Of a stretch of DNA of 40,671 nt, positions 1-8,266 are shown piece after piece. This DNA comes from Pseudomonadota bacterium. Lineage in GTDB: Bacteria > Pseudomonadota > Alphaproteobacteria > Kiloniellales > JACOMY01. The DNA lies in contig JAKOWB010000093.1 of assembly GCA_029781795.1 (NCBI GenBank), positions 1-40,671 on the forward strand. The letters run 5' to 3'. The number at the start of each line of letters is the position of its first letter. Position 1 is the first letter of the stretch. The notes below the pieces were generated by a model. The model saw nothing but the letters and a program-made list of their open reading frames with translations. It searched no databases and was not told the DNA's origin. Both the position numbers and the translations under genes were made by a program.

Positions 1-124
1 GCCGCTGGGCGGCGGCGACCTGCTGCTCGTCGATTCTGCCGGCAACCAGGCGAGACTCCTGGCTGCCGCCCTCCCCGCCAGCAACGGCGTGATCTACATC
101 ATCGACGGGGTGCTGCGGCCGTGA
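1..124 (+). CDS. Fasciclin-domain protein, C-terminal end only (cut by window edge)
   Basis: The window opens inside an open frame (first full codon at base 2) that ends at TGA 122-124. The visible 40 residues finish with NGVIYIIDGVLRP, the H2-type end of a fasciclin (FAS1) domain (typically NGVIHVIDxVLxP). FAS1 domains are extracellular adhesion modules. The next gene is a second FAS1 protein ending in a near-identical motif, so this looks like a tandem pair. The start and any signal peptide lie outside the window. Confidence 0.75.
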   Translation, partial: PLGGGDLLLVDSAGNQARLLAAALPASNGVIYIIDGVLRP

Positions 125-147
125 GGCCGGCCCCGGGAGGCAACCGC

Positions 148-723
148 ATGTCGTTGCGCCCGCTGCTGCTCGCCACCCTGCTGCTGCTCGGCCTCGGCGG
201 CTGCGCCACCACCGATGGCGGCGGCGGTCCGGCGGGCGACGGCAGCGTCGCGGTGGGCGAGGGCCGCATGTCGCCGGACCTGGACCTGATGGCCAACCTG
301 CGGGCGGTTCCCGACTTCTCCACGCTGGTCGGCCTGCTGGATGCCAGCGGCCTGTCGGCGACCTTGCAGGGCGAGGGGCCCTATGCCCTCTTCGCGCCGA
401 CCGACGCGGCCTTCGCCGCGCTGCCGGCCGGCGCGCTGGACAGGCTGATGGACCCGGCCAACCGCGATGCGCTGGTCCACCTGCTGGACTACCACCTGGT
501 CGAGGCGCGGCTCGACACGCGCGCCATGATCGGCGCGATGGAACTGGGCCAGGGCCGCGCCACCGTCACCACGCTGGCGGACGCGCCCATCGTGGTGCAG
601 GGCCGCGACGCCGACCACCTGGCGCTGGTCGACGTCCAGGGCAATGTCGCGCAAGTGACGCAGCCCGACGTGATGCAGGCCAACGGCGTGCTGCACGTCA
701 TCGACGCGGTGCTGCAACCCTAG
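148..723 (+). CDS. Fasciclin (FAS1) domain lipoprotein
   Basis: A 191-residue exported protein. Residues 1-18 form a lipoprotein signal peptide and the lipobox LGGC puts the lipidated cysteine at residue 19, followed by a Gly-rich linker. One FAS1 domain fills the rest: the H1-type motif YALFAPTDAAFAALPAG and the H2-type ending NGVLHVIDAVLQP are clear. Such single-domain FAS1 lipoproteins are envelope-anchored and usually assigned to adhesion, without a defined ligand. I chose ATG 148 because GGGAGG lies about 8 bases upstream; a GTG at 121 would extend the protein and spoil the signal peptide. The partial gene just upstream is a likely paralogue. It converges on the hemW frame, with only six bases between the stop codons. 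Confidence 0.85.
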   Translation: MSLRPLLLATLLLLGLGGCATTDGGGGPAGDGSVAVGEGRMSPDLDLMANLRAVPDFSTLVGLLDASGLSATLQGEGPYALFAPTDAAFAALPAGALDRLMDPANRDALVHLLDYHLVEARLDTRAMIGAMELGQGRATVTTLADAPIVVQGRDADHLALVDVQGNVAQVTQPDVMQANGVLHVIDAVLQP

Positions 724-729
724 GTCACC

Positions 730-2277
730 TCATCCCAGCAGGTGCCGCAGCAGCGCGTCGAGGCGCTGGCGGCCGTCGGCCGTCGCCAGCAGGCGCCCGC
801 CGTCCAGCGCCAGGTAGCCGGCCTCCAGCGCGGGCGCCAGGCGCGCCGCCGGCAGGGCCGCGCCGAAGGCCTGGCCGCTCGCCGCCTCGATGCGCGCCAG
901 CGGCACGCCCTCGGCCAGGCGCAGGCCCATCAGCAGGCACTCGCGCAGGCGCTCCGCCGCGTCCAGCGGCTGGCGCGTGCGCGTCGCATGGCCGTCGCGT
1001 TCCACCCGCTCCAGCCAGATCTCGGGCGCGCGGTGCTGCGACAGCGCCAGCTTCCCGCCGCCGAGCGTCAGGCGCCCGTGCGCGCCGGGCCCGATGCCGA
1101 TGTAGTCGCCGTAGCGCCAGTAGGTGAGATTATGCCGGCTCTCCGCGCCCGGCCGCGCGTGGTTGGAGATCTCGTAGGCCGGCAGGCCCGCTTCATCCAG
1201 CGTCGCCTGCGTCGCCTCGAAGAGCGCGGCCTGCGTCTCCTCCGGCGGCAGCGCCAGCTCGCCGCGCCGGGCGCGGGCATGGAAGACCGTGTTCTCCTCC
1301 AGCGTCAGCTGATAGAGCGACAGGTGCTCGGTTCCCTCCGCCAGCGCGCGGCGCAGTTCGTCCGACCAGGCCGCCGGCGTCTGTCCCGGCCGGGCGTAGA
1401 TCAGGTCGAAGGAGAGGCGCGGCACGGCGCGCCGTGCCAGGGCCACCGCCGCCAGCGCCTCGGCCGCGCTGTGCTGCCGGCCGAGGAAGGCGAGGCTGGC
1501 GTCGTCCAGCGCCTGCACGCCGAGCGACAGGCGGTTGACCCCGCCGGCGGCGAAGCCGGCGAAGGCGCCGGCCTCGGCCGAGGTGGGGTTGGCCTCCAGC
1601 GTGACCTCCAGTGCCGGATCGGCCTGGAACAGCGTCGTGGCCCGCTCGACCAGCGCCGCGACCGTGGCCGGCGGCATCAGCGAGGGCGTGCCGCCGCCGA
1701 AGAAGATCGAGGTGAGGCGCCGCCGCCCGGCCTGCGCGGCGAAGTGCTCCAGCTCGGCCAGCAGCGCGGCGCGCCAGCGCGCCTGGTCGACGCTCTCGCG
1801 CACGTGGCTGTTGAAGTCGCAGTAGGGGCACTTGGCCTTGCAGAAGGGCCAGTGGACGTAGAGGGCGATTGGCTCGCCGCCAGCGTCCTCCCTCTCCCCT
1901 TGAGGGAGAGGGTCGGGGTGAGGGGGGTCGGTGTGGCCGGACGGCCCGGCCGCGAGCGCCTCTACGATCCGCGCCAGCACTCCGTCGCGATTGCCAAGCA
2001 CCTCATTGTTCCAGAAGCGCAGGACGCGGAAGCCCTGCGCCTCGAGCCAGGCCGTGCGTTCCGCGTCCACGTCCTCACCGTGTTGCGATCCGTCAACTTC
2101 GAGGATCAGGCGCGCGTCGTAGCAGAGGAGATCGGCGATGTAGCGCCCGACAGGTACTTGGCGCCGAACCTTCACATGCTGAAATCGACGATCGCGCAGC
2201 AGCCCCCAGAGGGCGCGCTCGGCGTCCGTCATTTCCCGGCGAAGGTGGCGGGCGAAGGCGCGCGTCATGCGGCCCAT
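730..2277 (-). CDS. hemW: DUF559 nuclease-like domain fused in frame to HemW (radical SAM heme chaperone)
   Basis: This open frame encodes 515 residues from ATG 2277. Residues about 1-115 are a DUF559 domain (PD-(D/E)XK-like; core RYIADLLCYDARLILEVDG, then GFRVLRFWNNEVLGN). Residues 116-132 are a Pro-rich linker translated from a palindromic repeat. From about residue 133 on it is a full-length HemW (about 382 residues): LYVHWPFC, the [4Fe-4S]/SAM motif C146-x3-C150-x2-C153, FFGGGTPSL and a complete C-terminal domain. HemW delivers heme and was formerly annotated as oxygen-independent coproporphyrinogen oxidase. No ATG, GTG or TTG lies between the repeat and the HemW motif. The nearest internal start is GTG 1980, near the end of the DUF559 part and without a clear ribosome site. 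The cell therefore probably makes a fusion or a leader-extended HemW. Gene order hemW-rdgB-rph is the usual alphaproteobacterial one. An alternative start is ATG 2268. Confidence 0.8.
   Translation of the reverse strand: MGRMTRAFARHLRREMTDAERALWGLLRDRRFQHVKVRRQVPVGRYIADLLCYDARLILEVDGSQHGEDVDAERTAWLEAQGFRVLRFWNNEVLGNRDGVLARIVEALAAGPSGHTDPPHPDPLPQGEREDAGGEPIALYVHWPFCKAKCPYCDFNSHVRESVDQARWRAALLAELEHFAAQAGRRRLTSIFFGGGTPSLMPPATVAALVERATTLFQADPALEVTLEANPTSAEAGAFAGFAAGGVNRLSLGVQALDDASLAFLGRQHSAAEALAAVALARRAVPRLSFDLIYARPGQTPAAWSDELRRALAEGTEHLSLYQLTLEENTVFHARARRGELALPPEETQAALFEATQATLDEAGLPAYEISNHARPGAESRHNLTYWRYGDYIGIGPGAHGRLTLGGGKLALSQHRAPEIWLERVERDGHATRTRQPLDAAERLRECLLMGLRLAEGVPLARIEAASGQAFGAALPAARLAPALEAGYLALDGGRLLATADGRQRLDALLRHLLG
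1890..1933. repeat. Palindromic repeat inside the DUF559-hemW frame
   Basis: The stem CCCTCTCCCC-TTGA-GGGAGAGGG (1890-1912) is followed by a G-rich tail. Read on the minus strand it codes the peptide PPHPDPLPQGERE, a signature seen when this widespread palindromic repeat type is translated. It lies between the DUF559 and HemW parts and stays open in frame. Confidence 0.7.
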
Positions 2278-2283
2278 CCTTCC

Positions 2284-2424
2284 CCTTCTCCCCCAGCGGG
2301 AGAAGGTGGCCGCGCAGCGGCCGGATGAGGGGGGTCTATGCGACTGGAAAGGACCGCATAGACCCCCCTCATCCGCCTCCCGTCGCTGCGCTCGCTCGGC
2401 ACCTTCTCCCGCTGGGGGAGAAGG
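2284..2424. repeat. Large inverted pair of palindromic repeats between rdgB and the DUF559-hemW gene
   Basis: Two copies of one repeat face each other. The outer hairpins are 2284-2306 and 2402-2424 (CCTTCTCCC...GGGAGAAGG type). The inner arms 2323-2342 and 2355-2374 are perfect 20-base reverse complements around a 12-base loop. The pair fills the gap between the rdgB stop and the DUF559 start. Its last bases provide a GGAGAAGGGGAAGG stretch just before ATG 2277, which could serve as the ribosome site of the fusion. Confidence 0.85.
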
Positions 2425-2443
2425 AAACGGGGCTGGCCTTCGC

Positions 2444-3031
2444 TCACTGAAACACCTCCCGCACCAGCAGCTCGAAGGCGCGGGCACGGTGGCTCATGGC
2501 GTGCTTCTTCGCCGGGTCCATCTCGCCGAAGGTGAGGGTCTCGCCATCCGCCAGGAAGATCGGGTCGTAGCCGAAGCCGCGGCTGCCGCGCGGCGGGAAG
2601 ACCAGCGCGCCGTCGACCCGGCCCTCGAAGAGGCGCGTCTCCTCGCCCGGAATCGCCAGCGCCAGGGCGCAGACGAACCAGGCGCGGCGGTCGAGGTTTT
2701 CGCCCAGTTCGCGCTCCACCCGCTTCATGGCGAGGGCGAAATCCTTCTTCGGGCCGGCCCAGCGCGCCGAGTAGATGCCGGGCGCGCCGCCGAGGCCGGA
2801 GACGCAGAGGCCGCTGTCGTCGGCCAGGGCCGGCAGGCCGCTGGCCTGCGCCGCCGCCTCGGCCTTGAGCCTGGCATTGCCGACGAAGCTGTTCTCGGTC
2901 TCCTCCGGCTCCGGCAGGTCGAGCGCCGCGGCGGAGAGAACCTCGCAGCCGAAGGGCGCCAGCAGCGCGGCGATCTCCCGCACCTTGCCCGGATTGTGGC
3001 TGGCGATGACGAGTCGCTGCGGCGCGGCCAT
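2444..3031 (-). CDS. rdgB: RdgB/HAM1 family XTP/dITP pyrophosphatase
   Basis: A 195-residue protein of normal length for the family. It hydrolyses non-canonical purine nucleoside triphosphates (XTP, dITP, ITP) to monophosphates plus pyrophosphate, keeping deaminated bases out of DNA and RNA. Visible signatures are the N-terminal [11 protein letters not shown] nucleotide-binding motif (residues 9-19), [10 protein letters not shown], the central ADDSGLCV motif with catalytic acidic residues, and GYDPIF towards the C-terminus. It starts three bases after the rph stop, so the two are almost certainly co-transcribed and probably translationally linked. The stop is followed by the inverted repeat pair that separates it from the DUF559-hemW gene. 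Confidence 0.95.
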   Translation of the reverse strand: MAAPQRLVIASHNPGKVREIAALLAPFGCEVLSAAALDLPEPEETENSFVGNARLKAEAAAQASGLPALADDSGLCVSGLGGAPGIYSARWAGPKKDFALAMKRVERELGENLDRRAWFVCALALAIPGEETRLFEGRVDGALVFPPRGSRGFGYDPIFLADGETLTFGEMDPAKKHAMSHRARAFELLVREVFQ

Positions 3032-3034
3032 GGC

Positions 3035-3751
3035 TCAGAGCCCCAGGACCTGCTTCTGCAGCGCGACGAGCTGGCCGGTGCCGGCGGCGGCGAGGTCGAG
3101 CAGGCGGTCGAGCGTAGCGCGCGGGAAGGCGCCGCGTTCGGCGGTCGCCTGCACCTCGACCAGGTCCCCGGCGCCGGTCAGCACGAAGTTGGCGTCGGCC
3201 TCGGCGGTGGAATCCTCGTCGTAGTCGAGGTCGAGGCAGGGCAGGCCGCCGCAGAGGCCGGCCGAGATCGCCGCGACGTGGTCGGTCAGCGGCATGCGCT
3301 TCAGCGCGCCGAGGTCCTGCATGTGGCGGAAGGCCAGGTGCAGGGCGACCCAGCCGCCGGTGATGGCCGCCGTGCGCGTGCCGCCGTCGGCCTGGATCAC
3401 GTCGCAGTCGATCTTGATCTGCCGCTCGCCGAAGCCGGTCAGGTCGGTCACGGCGCGCAGTGCGCGGCCGATCAGGCGCTGGATCTCCTGCGTACGGCCG
3501 CTCTGCTTGCCCTTGGCCGCCTCGCGCTCGCCGCGCGTATGGGTGGCGCGCGGCAGCATGCCGTACTCGGCGGTAACCCATCCCTTGCCGCTGCCGCGCA
3601 GCCAGGAGGGCGTCTGCTCCTCGACCGAGGCGGTGCAGAGCACGGCGGTGTGGCCGAAGCGCACCAGGCAGGAGCCCTCGGCGTAGCGGTTCACCTCGAG
3701 CTCGAAGGTCACGGGGCGCAGGGCATCGGGCTGGCGGCCGGAGGGGCGCAT
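3035..3751 (-). CDS. rph: Ribonuclease PH
   Basis: A 238-residue phosphorolytic 3'-5' exoribonuclease that trims tRNA 3' ends and other RNAs using inorganic phosphate. It is full length, with the family hallmarks [17 protein letters not shown] at the N-terminus, [33 protein letters not shown] (the [11 protein letters not shown] motif that binds phosphate and RNA) and [17 protein letters not shown]. It is the first gene of the minus-strand rph-rdgB-(DUF559)hemW run. It is divergent from hrcA across a 177-base gap, an arrangement conserved in many alphaproteobacteria. Confidence 0.97.
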   Translation of the reverse strand: MRPSGRQPDALRPVTFELEVNRYAEGSCLVRFGHTAVLCTASVEEQTPSWLRGSGKGWVTAEYGMLPRATHTRGEREAAKGKQSGRTQEIQRLIGRALRAVTDLTGFGERQIKIDCDVIQADGGTRTAAITGGWVALHLAFRHMQDLGALKRMPLTDHVAAISAGLCGGLPCLDLDYDEDSTAEADANFVLTGAGDLVEVQATAERGAFPRATLDRLLDLAAAGTGQLVALQKQVLGL

Positions 3752-3846
3752 GGGAAGTCCTTTCCTTGGATCGGCGCGGCTATAGCCCCTGGGCGCCGGC
3801 CGGTCCAGCGCCGCCGCGCCTCGGCCTCCCCTGGACTTGGCCTGCG

Positions 3847-3875
3847 TTGACGCTGGCGGCCCTGCTCCTTAAATA
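3847..3875 (+). promoter_or_regulatory. Candidate sigma-70 promoter of hrcA
   Basis: TTGACG (3847-3852), a spacer of exactly 17 bases, then TAAATA (3870-3875), in one of the few AT-containing patches of the rph-hrcA gap. The predicted start leaves a leader of about 45 bases before the hrcA ATG. No CIRCE inverted repeat (TTAGCACTC-N9-GAGTGCTAA) is visible here or before grpE. Confidence 0.55.
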
Positions 3876-3928
3876 GCAGACCTGCCGGGCGGCCCCGCCG
3901 GCCCGGCACCAAGAAAACCGTGACAGCC

Positions 3929-5023
3929 ATGAAGCCGACGCCCCCCATAGCGCCCGCCAGCCCCCTGGCCGGTGCCCCGACCGGCGGTATCGCGCAGCTC
4001 AACGAGCGCTCGCGCGCGATCTTCCGCGCCATCGTCGAGGCCTATACCGAGAGCGGCGCGCCGGTCGGCTCGCGCACCCTGTCGCGCAAGCTGGGGCTGG
4101 AGCTCTCGCCCGCCACCATCCGCAATGTCATGCAGGACCTGGAGGACCTGGGCCTGCTCTTCGCCCCGCACACCTCGGCCGGGCGCCTGCCGACCGAGCG
4201 CGGCCTCAGGCTCTTCGTCGACGGCCTGCTGGAGCACGGCAACCTGACCAACGAGGAGCGGCAGCGCATCGACGGCCAGTGCGTCGCCGCCAACAAGTCC
4301 CTGCCGGAGATCCTGGAGCAGGCGACCCAGGCGCTGTCGGGCCTGTCGCGCTGCGCCGGCCTGGTGGTGGCGCCGCGCCTCGAGGAGCCGCTGAAGCACA
4401 TCGAGTTCGTCTCGCTCGGTCCCGGCCGCGCGCTGGTGGTGCTGGTCACCGCCTCGGGCGCGGTGGAGAATCGCATCATCGACGTGCCCATGGGCCTGCC
4501 GCCTTCCTCGCTGGTCGAGGCCTCGAACTACCTGGCGGCCCGTCTGGTCGGCCGCTCGCTGCGCGAGGCCGGCGAGGCCATCCGCCAGGAGCTGGAGAAC
4601 CACCGCGCCGAGCTGGGCAGCCTGACCCAGCGGCTGGTCGAGACCGGCCTTGCCCTCTGGTCCGGCCAGCCGGGCCGCGACGGCGCGCTGATCCTGAAGG
4701 GGCAGGCGCAGCTGCTGGAGGACATCACGGCGATGACCGACCTGGAGCGCGTGCGCCAGCTCTTCGCCGCGCTGGAGACCAAGGAATCGTTGCTGAAGCT
4801 GCTGTCCCTGACCGAAACGGCCGAGGGCGTGCAGATCTTCATCGGCGCGGAGAACGAGCTCTTCGGCCTCACCGGCTGCTCGCTGGTGATCGCGCCCTAT
4901 GCCAACTCCGCCAAGCAGATCGTCGGCGCCATCGGCGTGATCGGCCCGACCCGCATCAACTACGCCCGCATCATCCCCATGGTGGACTACACCGCCCGCC
5001 TGGTCGGCCGCCTGATCGGCTGA
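3929..5023 (+). CDS. hrcA: Heat-inducible transcription repressor HrcA
   Basis: About 364 residues. HrcA represses groESL/dnaK-type operons by binding CIRCE elements and is itself kept active by GroEL. The N-terminal winged helix is clear (LNERSRAIFRAIVEAYTESGAPVGSRTLSRKL, then LSPATIRNVMQDLEDLGLL and HTSAGRLPTERGLR). A GAF-like dimerisation domain follows, and the C-terminus carries the family ending GAIGVIGPTRINYARIIPMVDYTARLVG. The exact start is uncertain: ATG 3929 is used here, while an in-frame GTG at 3920 would add three residues; neither has a strong ribosome site. grpE follows 38 bases downstream, the usual alphaproteobacterial pairing. Confidence 0.95.
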   Translation: MKPTPPIAPASPLAGAPTGGIAQLNERSRAIFRAIVEAYTESGAPVGSRTLSRKLGLELSPATIRNVMQDLEDLGLLFAPHTSAGRLPTERGLRLFVDGLLEHGNLTNEERQRIDGQCVAANKSLPEILEQATQALSGLSRCAGLVVAPRLEEPLKHIEFVSLGPGRALVVLVTASGAVENRIIDVPMGLPPSSLVEASNYLAARLVGRSLREAGEAIRQELENHRAELGSLTQRLVETGLALWSGQPGRDGALILKGQAQLLEDITAMTDLERVRQLFAALETKESLLKLLSLTETAEGVQIFIGAENELFGLTGCSLVIAPYANSAKQIVGAIGVIGPTRINYARIIPMVDYTARLVGRLIG

Positions 5024-5061
5024 TCCGCGGGGACCCCAGACAGTTGGAAAGGACGAGAGCC

Positions 5062-5619
5062 ATGCAGGACGAGCCGCAGCCCGCGCCCGCGCCCGAGAAC
5101 GATCCCGCGCAGAACGAGGCCGCCGAGGGCGATCCGATCGACCGCCTGACCAAGATCATCGCCGACCTCGAGGCCGAGAAGCAGCAGCTGCGCGAGCAGG
5201 CGCTGCGCGCCATGGCCGAGGCCGAGAACACCCGCCGCCGGGTCGAGCGCGAGCGCGCCGACGCGGTGAAGTACGCCGCCATCCCGGTACTGCGCGACGT
5301 GGTGCGCGCCGCCGACAACCTGGCCCGCGCGCTGGCCGCGGTGCCGGCCGAGGCGGCCGAGGGCAACGAGCAGCTGAAGACGCTGCGCGACGGCGTGGCG
5401 CTGACCGAGCGCGAGCTGCTGGCCGCGCTGCAGCGCCATCACGTGCAGAAGATCGAGCCGCTGGGCCAGCCGCTGGACCCCAACCTGCACGAGGCCATGT
5501 TCGAGGTGCCGACCAACGAGCAGCCGCCGGGCACCGTCGTCCAGCTGCTGGAGGCCGGCTGGAAGCAGTACGACCGCCTGATCCGCCCCGCCCGCGTCGG
5601 CGTGGCCAAGGCGGTCTGA
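5062..5619 (+). CDS. grpE: Nucleotide exchange factor GrpE
   Basis: A 185-residue cytoplasmic co-chaperone that releases ADP from DnaK. An acidic, Pro/Glu/Gln-rich N-terminus (1-28) leads into a long coiled coil (about 29-75; RLTKIIADLEAEKQQLREQ) and then the beta-rich DnaK-contact domain. The family signature FEVPTNEQPPGTVVQLLEAGWKQYDRLIRPARVGVA is intact at the C-terminus. ATG 5062 is preceded by GGAAAGGACGAG. It is probably transcribed from the hrcA promoter. Confidence 0.96.
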   Translation: MQDEPQPAPAPENDPAQNEAAEGDPIDRLTKIIADLEAEKQQLREQALRAMAEAENTRRRVERERADAVKYAAIPVLRDVVRAADNLARALAAVPAEAAEGNEQLKTLRDGVALTERELLAALQRHHVQKIEPLGQPLDPNLHEAMFEVPTNEQPPGTVVQLLEAGWKQYDRLIRPARVGVAKAV

Positions 5620-5654
5620 GCGGCCGGTTTCAAAGCACTGAGGGGGGAGAGACG

Positions 5655-6698
5655 ATGGAATACCGTCCGCTCGGGCGCACGGACCTGAAGGTCAGCGCGG
5701 TGATGCTCGGCACTATGACCTGGGGCGAGCAGAACAGCGAGGCCGAAGGCCACGCGCAGATGGACCTGGCGCTGGAGCGCGGCGTCACCTTCTGGGACAC
5801 GGCGGAGATGTATCCCGTCGCGCCCCGGGCCGAGACCTATGGCCGGACCGAGGAGATCATCGGCACCTGGCTGGCCAGCCGCGGCGGGCGCGACCGCATC
5901 GTCCTGGCCACCAAGGCGCTGGGTCCCGACGACGGGCGCTTCAAGCACGTGCGCGGCGGCACCTCGCGGCTCGACCGCAAGAACCTGACCGCGGCGCTGG
6001 AGGCCAGCCTGAAGCGGCTCAAGACCGACTACGTCGACCTCTACCAGCTGCACTGGCCCGACCGCTCGACCAACACCTTCGGCAAGCTGGGCTTCAAGCC
6101 GACGCCGAACGAGCGGCAGACGCCGATCGCCGAGACGCTGGCGGTGCTGGGCGACTTCGTGCAGGCCGGCAAGGTGCGCCACATCGGCCTGTCCAACGAG
6201 TCGCCCTGGGGGGTCATGACCTTCCTGAAGCTGGCCGAACAGGGCGTCGGCCCGCGCGTGGTCTCGGTCCAGAACGCGTACAATCTGTTGAATCGCACGT
6301 ACGAACAGGGGCTGGCCGAGGTCTCGCACCGCGAGGACGTGGGCCTGCTGGCCTATGCCCCGGCCGCCGCCGGCGTGCTGTCAGGCAAGTACCTGGATGG
6401 CGCCCGGCCCCAGGGCTCGCGCATCCAGCTCTTCCCGCAGAACACCCGCTACATGACGCCCTCGGGCGAGGCGGCGACCCGCGCGTACGTCGATCTGGCC
6501 AAGAAGTACGGGCTGGATCCCGTCCGCATGGCGACGGCCTTCGTGCTGCAGCAGCCCTTCGTCACCTCCGCGATCGTCGGCGCCACGACGATCGGTCAGC
6601 TGGAGAACCAGTTCGCCGCGCTGGAAACGACCCTCAGCCCGGAGCTGCTGGCCGAACTGGAGACGATCCACCACCGGCACACCTACCCCTGTCCCTGA
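5655..6698 (+). CDS. tas: NADP(H)-dependent aldo/keto reductase, Tas-like
   Basis: A 347-residue TIM-barrel aldo/keto reductase, the same length as E. coli Tas (346). Family signatures are MEYRPLGRTDLKVSAVMLGTM at the start, the catalytic Asp/Tyr region FWDTAEMYPV, a Lys in VLATKALG, YVDLYQLHWPDRSTNTFG with the catalytic-type His, GKVRHIGLSNESPWG, and a NADPH-binding end AIVGATTIGQLENQ. It closes with TIHHRHTYPCP, which resembles the Tas C-terminus. The physiological substrate is not known for this subfamily. GGGGGGAGAG precedes ATG 5655. It follows grpE by 35 bases and may be read from the same transcript, although nothing links the functions. Confidence 0.9.
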   Translation: MEYRPLGRTDLKVSAVMLGTMTWGEQNSEAEGHAQMDLALERGVTFWDTAEMYPVAPRAETYGRTEEIIGTWLASRGGRDRIVLATKALGPDDGRFKHVRGGTSRLDRKNLTAALEASLKRLKTDYVDLYQLHWPDRSTNTFGKLGFKPTPNERQTPIAETLAVLGDFVQAGKVRHIGLSNESPWGVMTFLKLAEQGVGPRVVSVQNAYNLLNRTYEQGLAEVSHREDVGLLAYAPAAAGVLSGKYLDGARPQGSRIQLFPQNTRYMTPSGEAATRAYVDLAKKYGLDPVRMATAFVLQQPFVTSAIVGATTIGQLENQFAALETTLSPELLAELETIHHRHTYPCP

Positions 6699-6800
6699 GG
6701 CGGCGAGCCGCGTTCGCTGCACCTGCGAAGCGGTTTCCCTTCCGGGGCGAAAGGGCCTAGGATTCGGCACTGGCGTCCCCCGAGTCGGAGGAACACCCCC

Positions 6801-7358
6801 ATGCGCCTCTTCGTCGCCCTCGGCCTGCCCGACGAAGTGCGCGAGCGGCTGGCCGACCTCGAGGACCGCCTGCCGGGGGCCCGGTGGGTGGCGCCGGAGA
6901 ATTTCCACATCACCCTGCGCTTCATCGGCGAGGTCGACGGCGGCCTGGCCGAGGACATCGACGCCGAGCTGACCGCGCTGTCGGGCGAAGGCTTCTGGGT
7001 CACGCTGGCCGGCCTCGGCTGCTTCGGCGAAGGGCCGAAGACCCGCGCGCTCTATGCCCGGGTCGAGCCCTCGGAGCCGCTGTCCCGCCTGCAGCAGAAG
7101 GTGGAAAACGCGTTGCAGCGCGCCGGCTGTCCGCCCGAGGGCCGCAAGTTCAAGCCGCACGTCACCCTGGCACGCTTCAAGGGCCCGACCGGGCCGGAGC
7201 TGGAGCGCTTCATCGTGCGCCACGCGCTGTTCCGCGCCGGCCCCTTCCTGGCGACGGACTTCACGCTCTACCAGTCCTTCCTGGCCGGCGAGGGCGCGAT
7301 CTACCGCGAGGAAGCGGCCTATCCGCTGGACCGTCCGCGCCTGGCAGTCGGCGCCTAG
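6801..7358 (+). CDS. thpR: RNA 2',3'-cyclic phosphodiesterase (LigT/ThpR, 2H family)
   Basis: A 185-residue cytoplasmic member of the 2H phosphoesterase superfamily. These enzymes open 2',3'-cyclic phosphates to 2'-phosphates and can ligate tRNA halves in vitro. Both catalytic H-x-T/S-x motifs are present: H36-I-T38-L and H120-V-T122-L, spaced as in the family. The N-terminus MRLFVALGLP is also typical. GGAGGAA precedes ATG 6801. Its TAG stop shares the palindrome CTAG (7355-7358) with the stop of the convergent EamA gene. Confidence 0.93.
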   Translation: MRLFVALGLPDEVRERLADLEDRLPGARWVAPENFHITLRFIGEVDGGLAEDIDAELTALSGEGFWVTLAGLGCFGEGPKTRALYARVEPSEPLSRLQQKVENALQRAGCPPEGRKFKPHVTLARFKGPTGPELERFIVRHALFRAGPFLATDFTLYQSFLAGEGAIYREEAAYPLDRPRLAVGA

Positions 7359-8266
7359 GCGACTGGGAGCACGCGGCGGCGGGCGCGCACCGCCTCGCGC
7401 CAGGCGATATAGAGGCCCGAGGCCACCAGAAGCGCCGCGCCGTACCAGACGTGGATCGTCGGGAACTCGTGCCAGATGGCCCAGCCCAGCAGCGTCGCCC
7501 AGATCAGCGCGGTGTACTCGAAGGGCGCGATCAGCGAGGCCGGGGCATAGCGGAAGCCCAGCGTCATGCACTGCAGGCCGACGCCGCCGATCAGCCCCAT
7601 GGCGACGAAGAGCGCCCAGTGCTCCCAGTCGGTCGGCGTGGTCCAGCCCCAGGGCAGCAGGATCGCCGCCGGCAGGAACTGGCCCAGGGTCGAATAGAAG
7701 ATGATCGCGCCATTGCCCTCGGTCCGCCCCAGGCGGCGCGTCAGCACCGAGGCCAGGGCGAAGCAGAAGCCCGAGGCGATGAGATAGAAGGCCTCCAGCC
7801 GGAAGGTGTCGGCCCCCGGCTGCATCGCCACGACGACACCGCAGAAGCCGACCAGCACCGCGCCGAGGCGGTGCGGCCCCACCTTCTCGCGCAGCAGCGG
7901 GATCGACAGCAGGGTCATGAACAGCGGGCCGGTGAAGGCCAGGGTCAGCGCCTCGGCCAGCGGCATGGCGCGGATGCCGATGAAGAAGGTGGTGATGGCG
8001 CCCATCACCGCCAGCGAGCGGACAAGGTGCAGCAGCGGCCGGCGCGTCCGCAGCGTCGCCCAGCCGCCGTCGCCCTGCACCACCGGGATCACCGGCAGGA
8101 AGCCGAAGAGCGAGCGGAAGAAGATCAGCTGCATGACACTGTAGCCCGCGCCGCCGAGGTACTTCGCCGTCGCATCCATCAGCGAGAAGAGGAAATAGGC
8201 CAGCAGCGCGAAGCCGATGCCGCGCAGCGCGCGGTCGCGCGGAACGCCGGCGGTCAGACTGGTCAT
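7355..8266 (-). CDS. EamA/DMT-superfamily inner-membrane transporter
   Basis: A 303-residue polytopic protein with about ten hydrophobic segments in two repeated EamA halves (first half from ALRGIGFALLAYFLFSLMDATAKYLGG; second from LEAFYLIASGFCFALASVLTRRLG). It is most like RhaT/RarD-type drug/metabolite exporters. The family moves small metabolites and the substrate cannot be told from sequence. It is convergent with thpR, using the same CTAG for both stops. About 130 bases of GC-rich DNA and dispersed repeat copy A lie upstream of its start. Confidence 0.88.
   Translation of the reverse strand: MTSLTAGVPRDRALRGIGFALLAYFLFSLMDATAKYLGGAGYSVMQLIFFRSLFGFLPVIPVVQGDGGWATLRTRRPLLHLVRSLAVMGAITTFFIGIRAMPLAEALTLAFTGPLFMTLLSIPLLREKVGPHRLGAVLVGFCGVVVAMQPGADTFRLEAFYLIASGFCFALASVLTRRLGRTEGNGAIIFYSTLGQFLPAAILLPWGWTTPTDWEHWALFVAMGLIGGVGLQCMTLGFRYAPASLIAPFEYTALIWATLLGWAIWHEFPTIHVWYGAALLVASGLYIAWREAVRARRRVLPVA

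Noticed and set aside
730..2277. DUF559 as part of a restriction or defence island
   Set aside because: No methyltransferase, helicase or other defence gene is near; the surrounding genes are housekeeping.
742..2328. Long plus-strand open frames of 500 or more codons opposite hemW and opposite rph/rdgB (2267-3850)
   Set aside because: Arg/Gln/Ala-rich translations without motifs, typical antisense shadows in very GC-rich DNA.
3752..5061. CIRCE element for HrcA upstream of hrcA or grpE
   Set aside because: I searched both gaps by eye and found no TTAGCACTC-type inverted repeat. HrcA targets must lie elsewhere.
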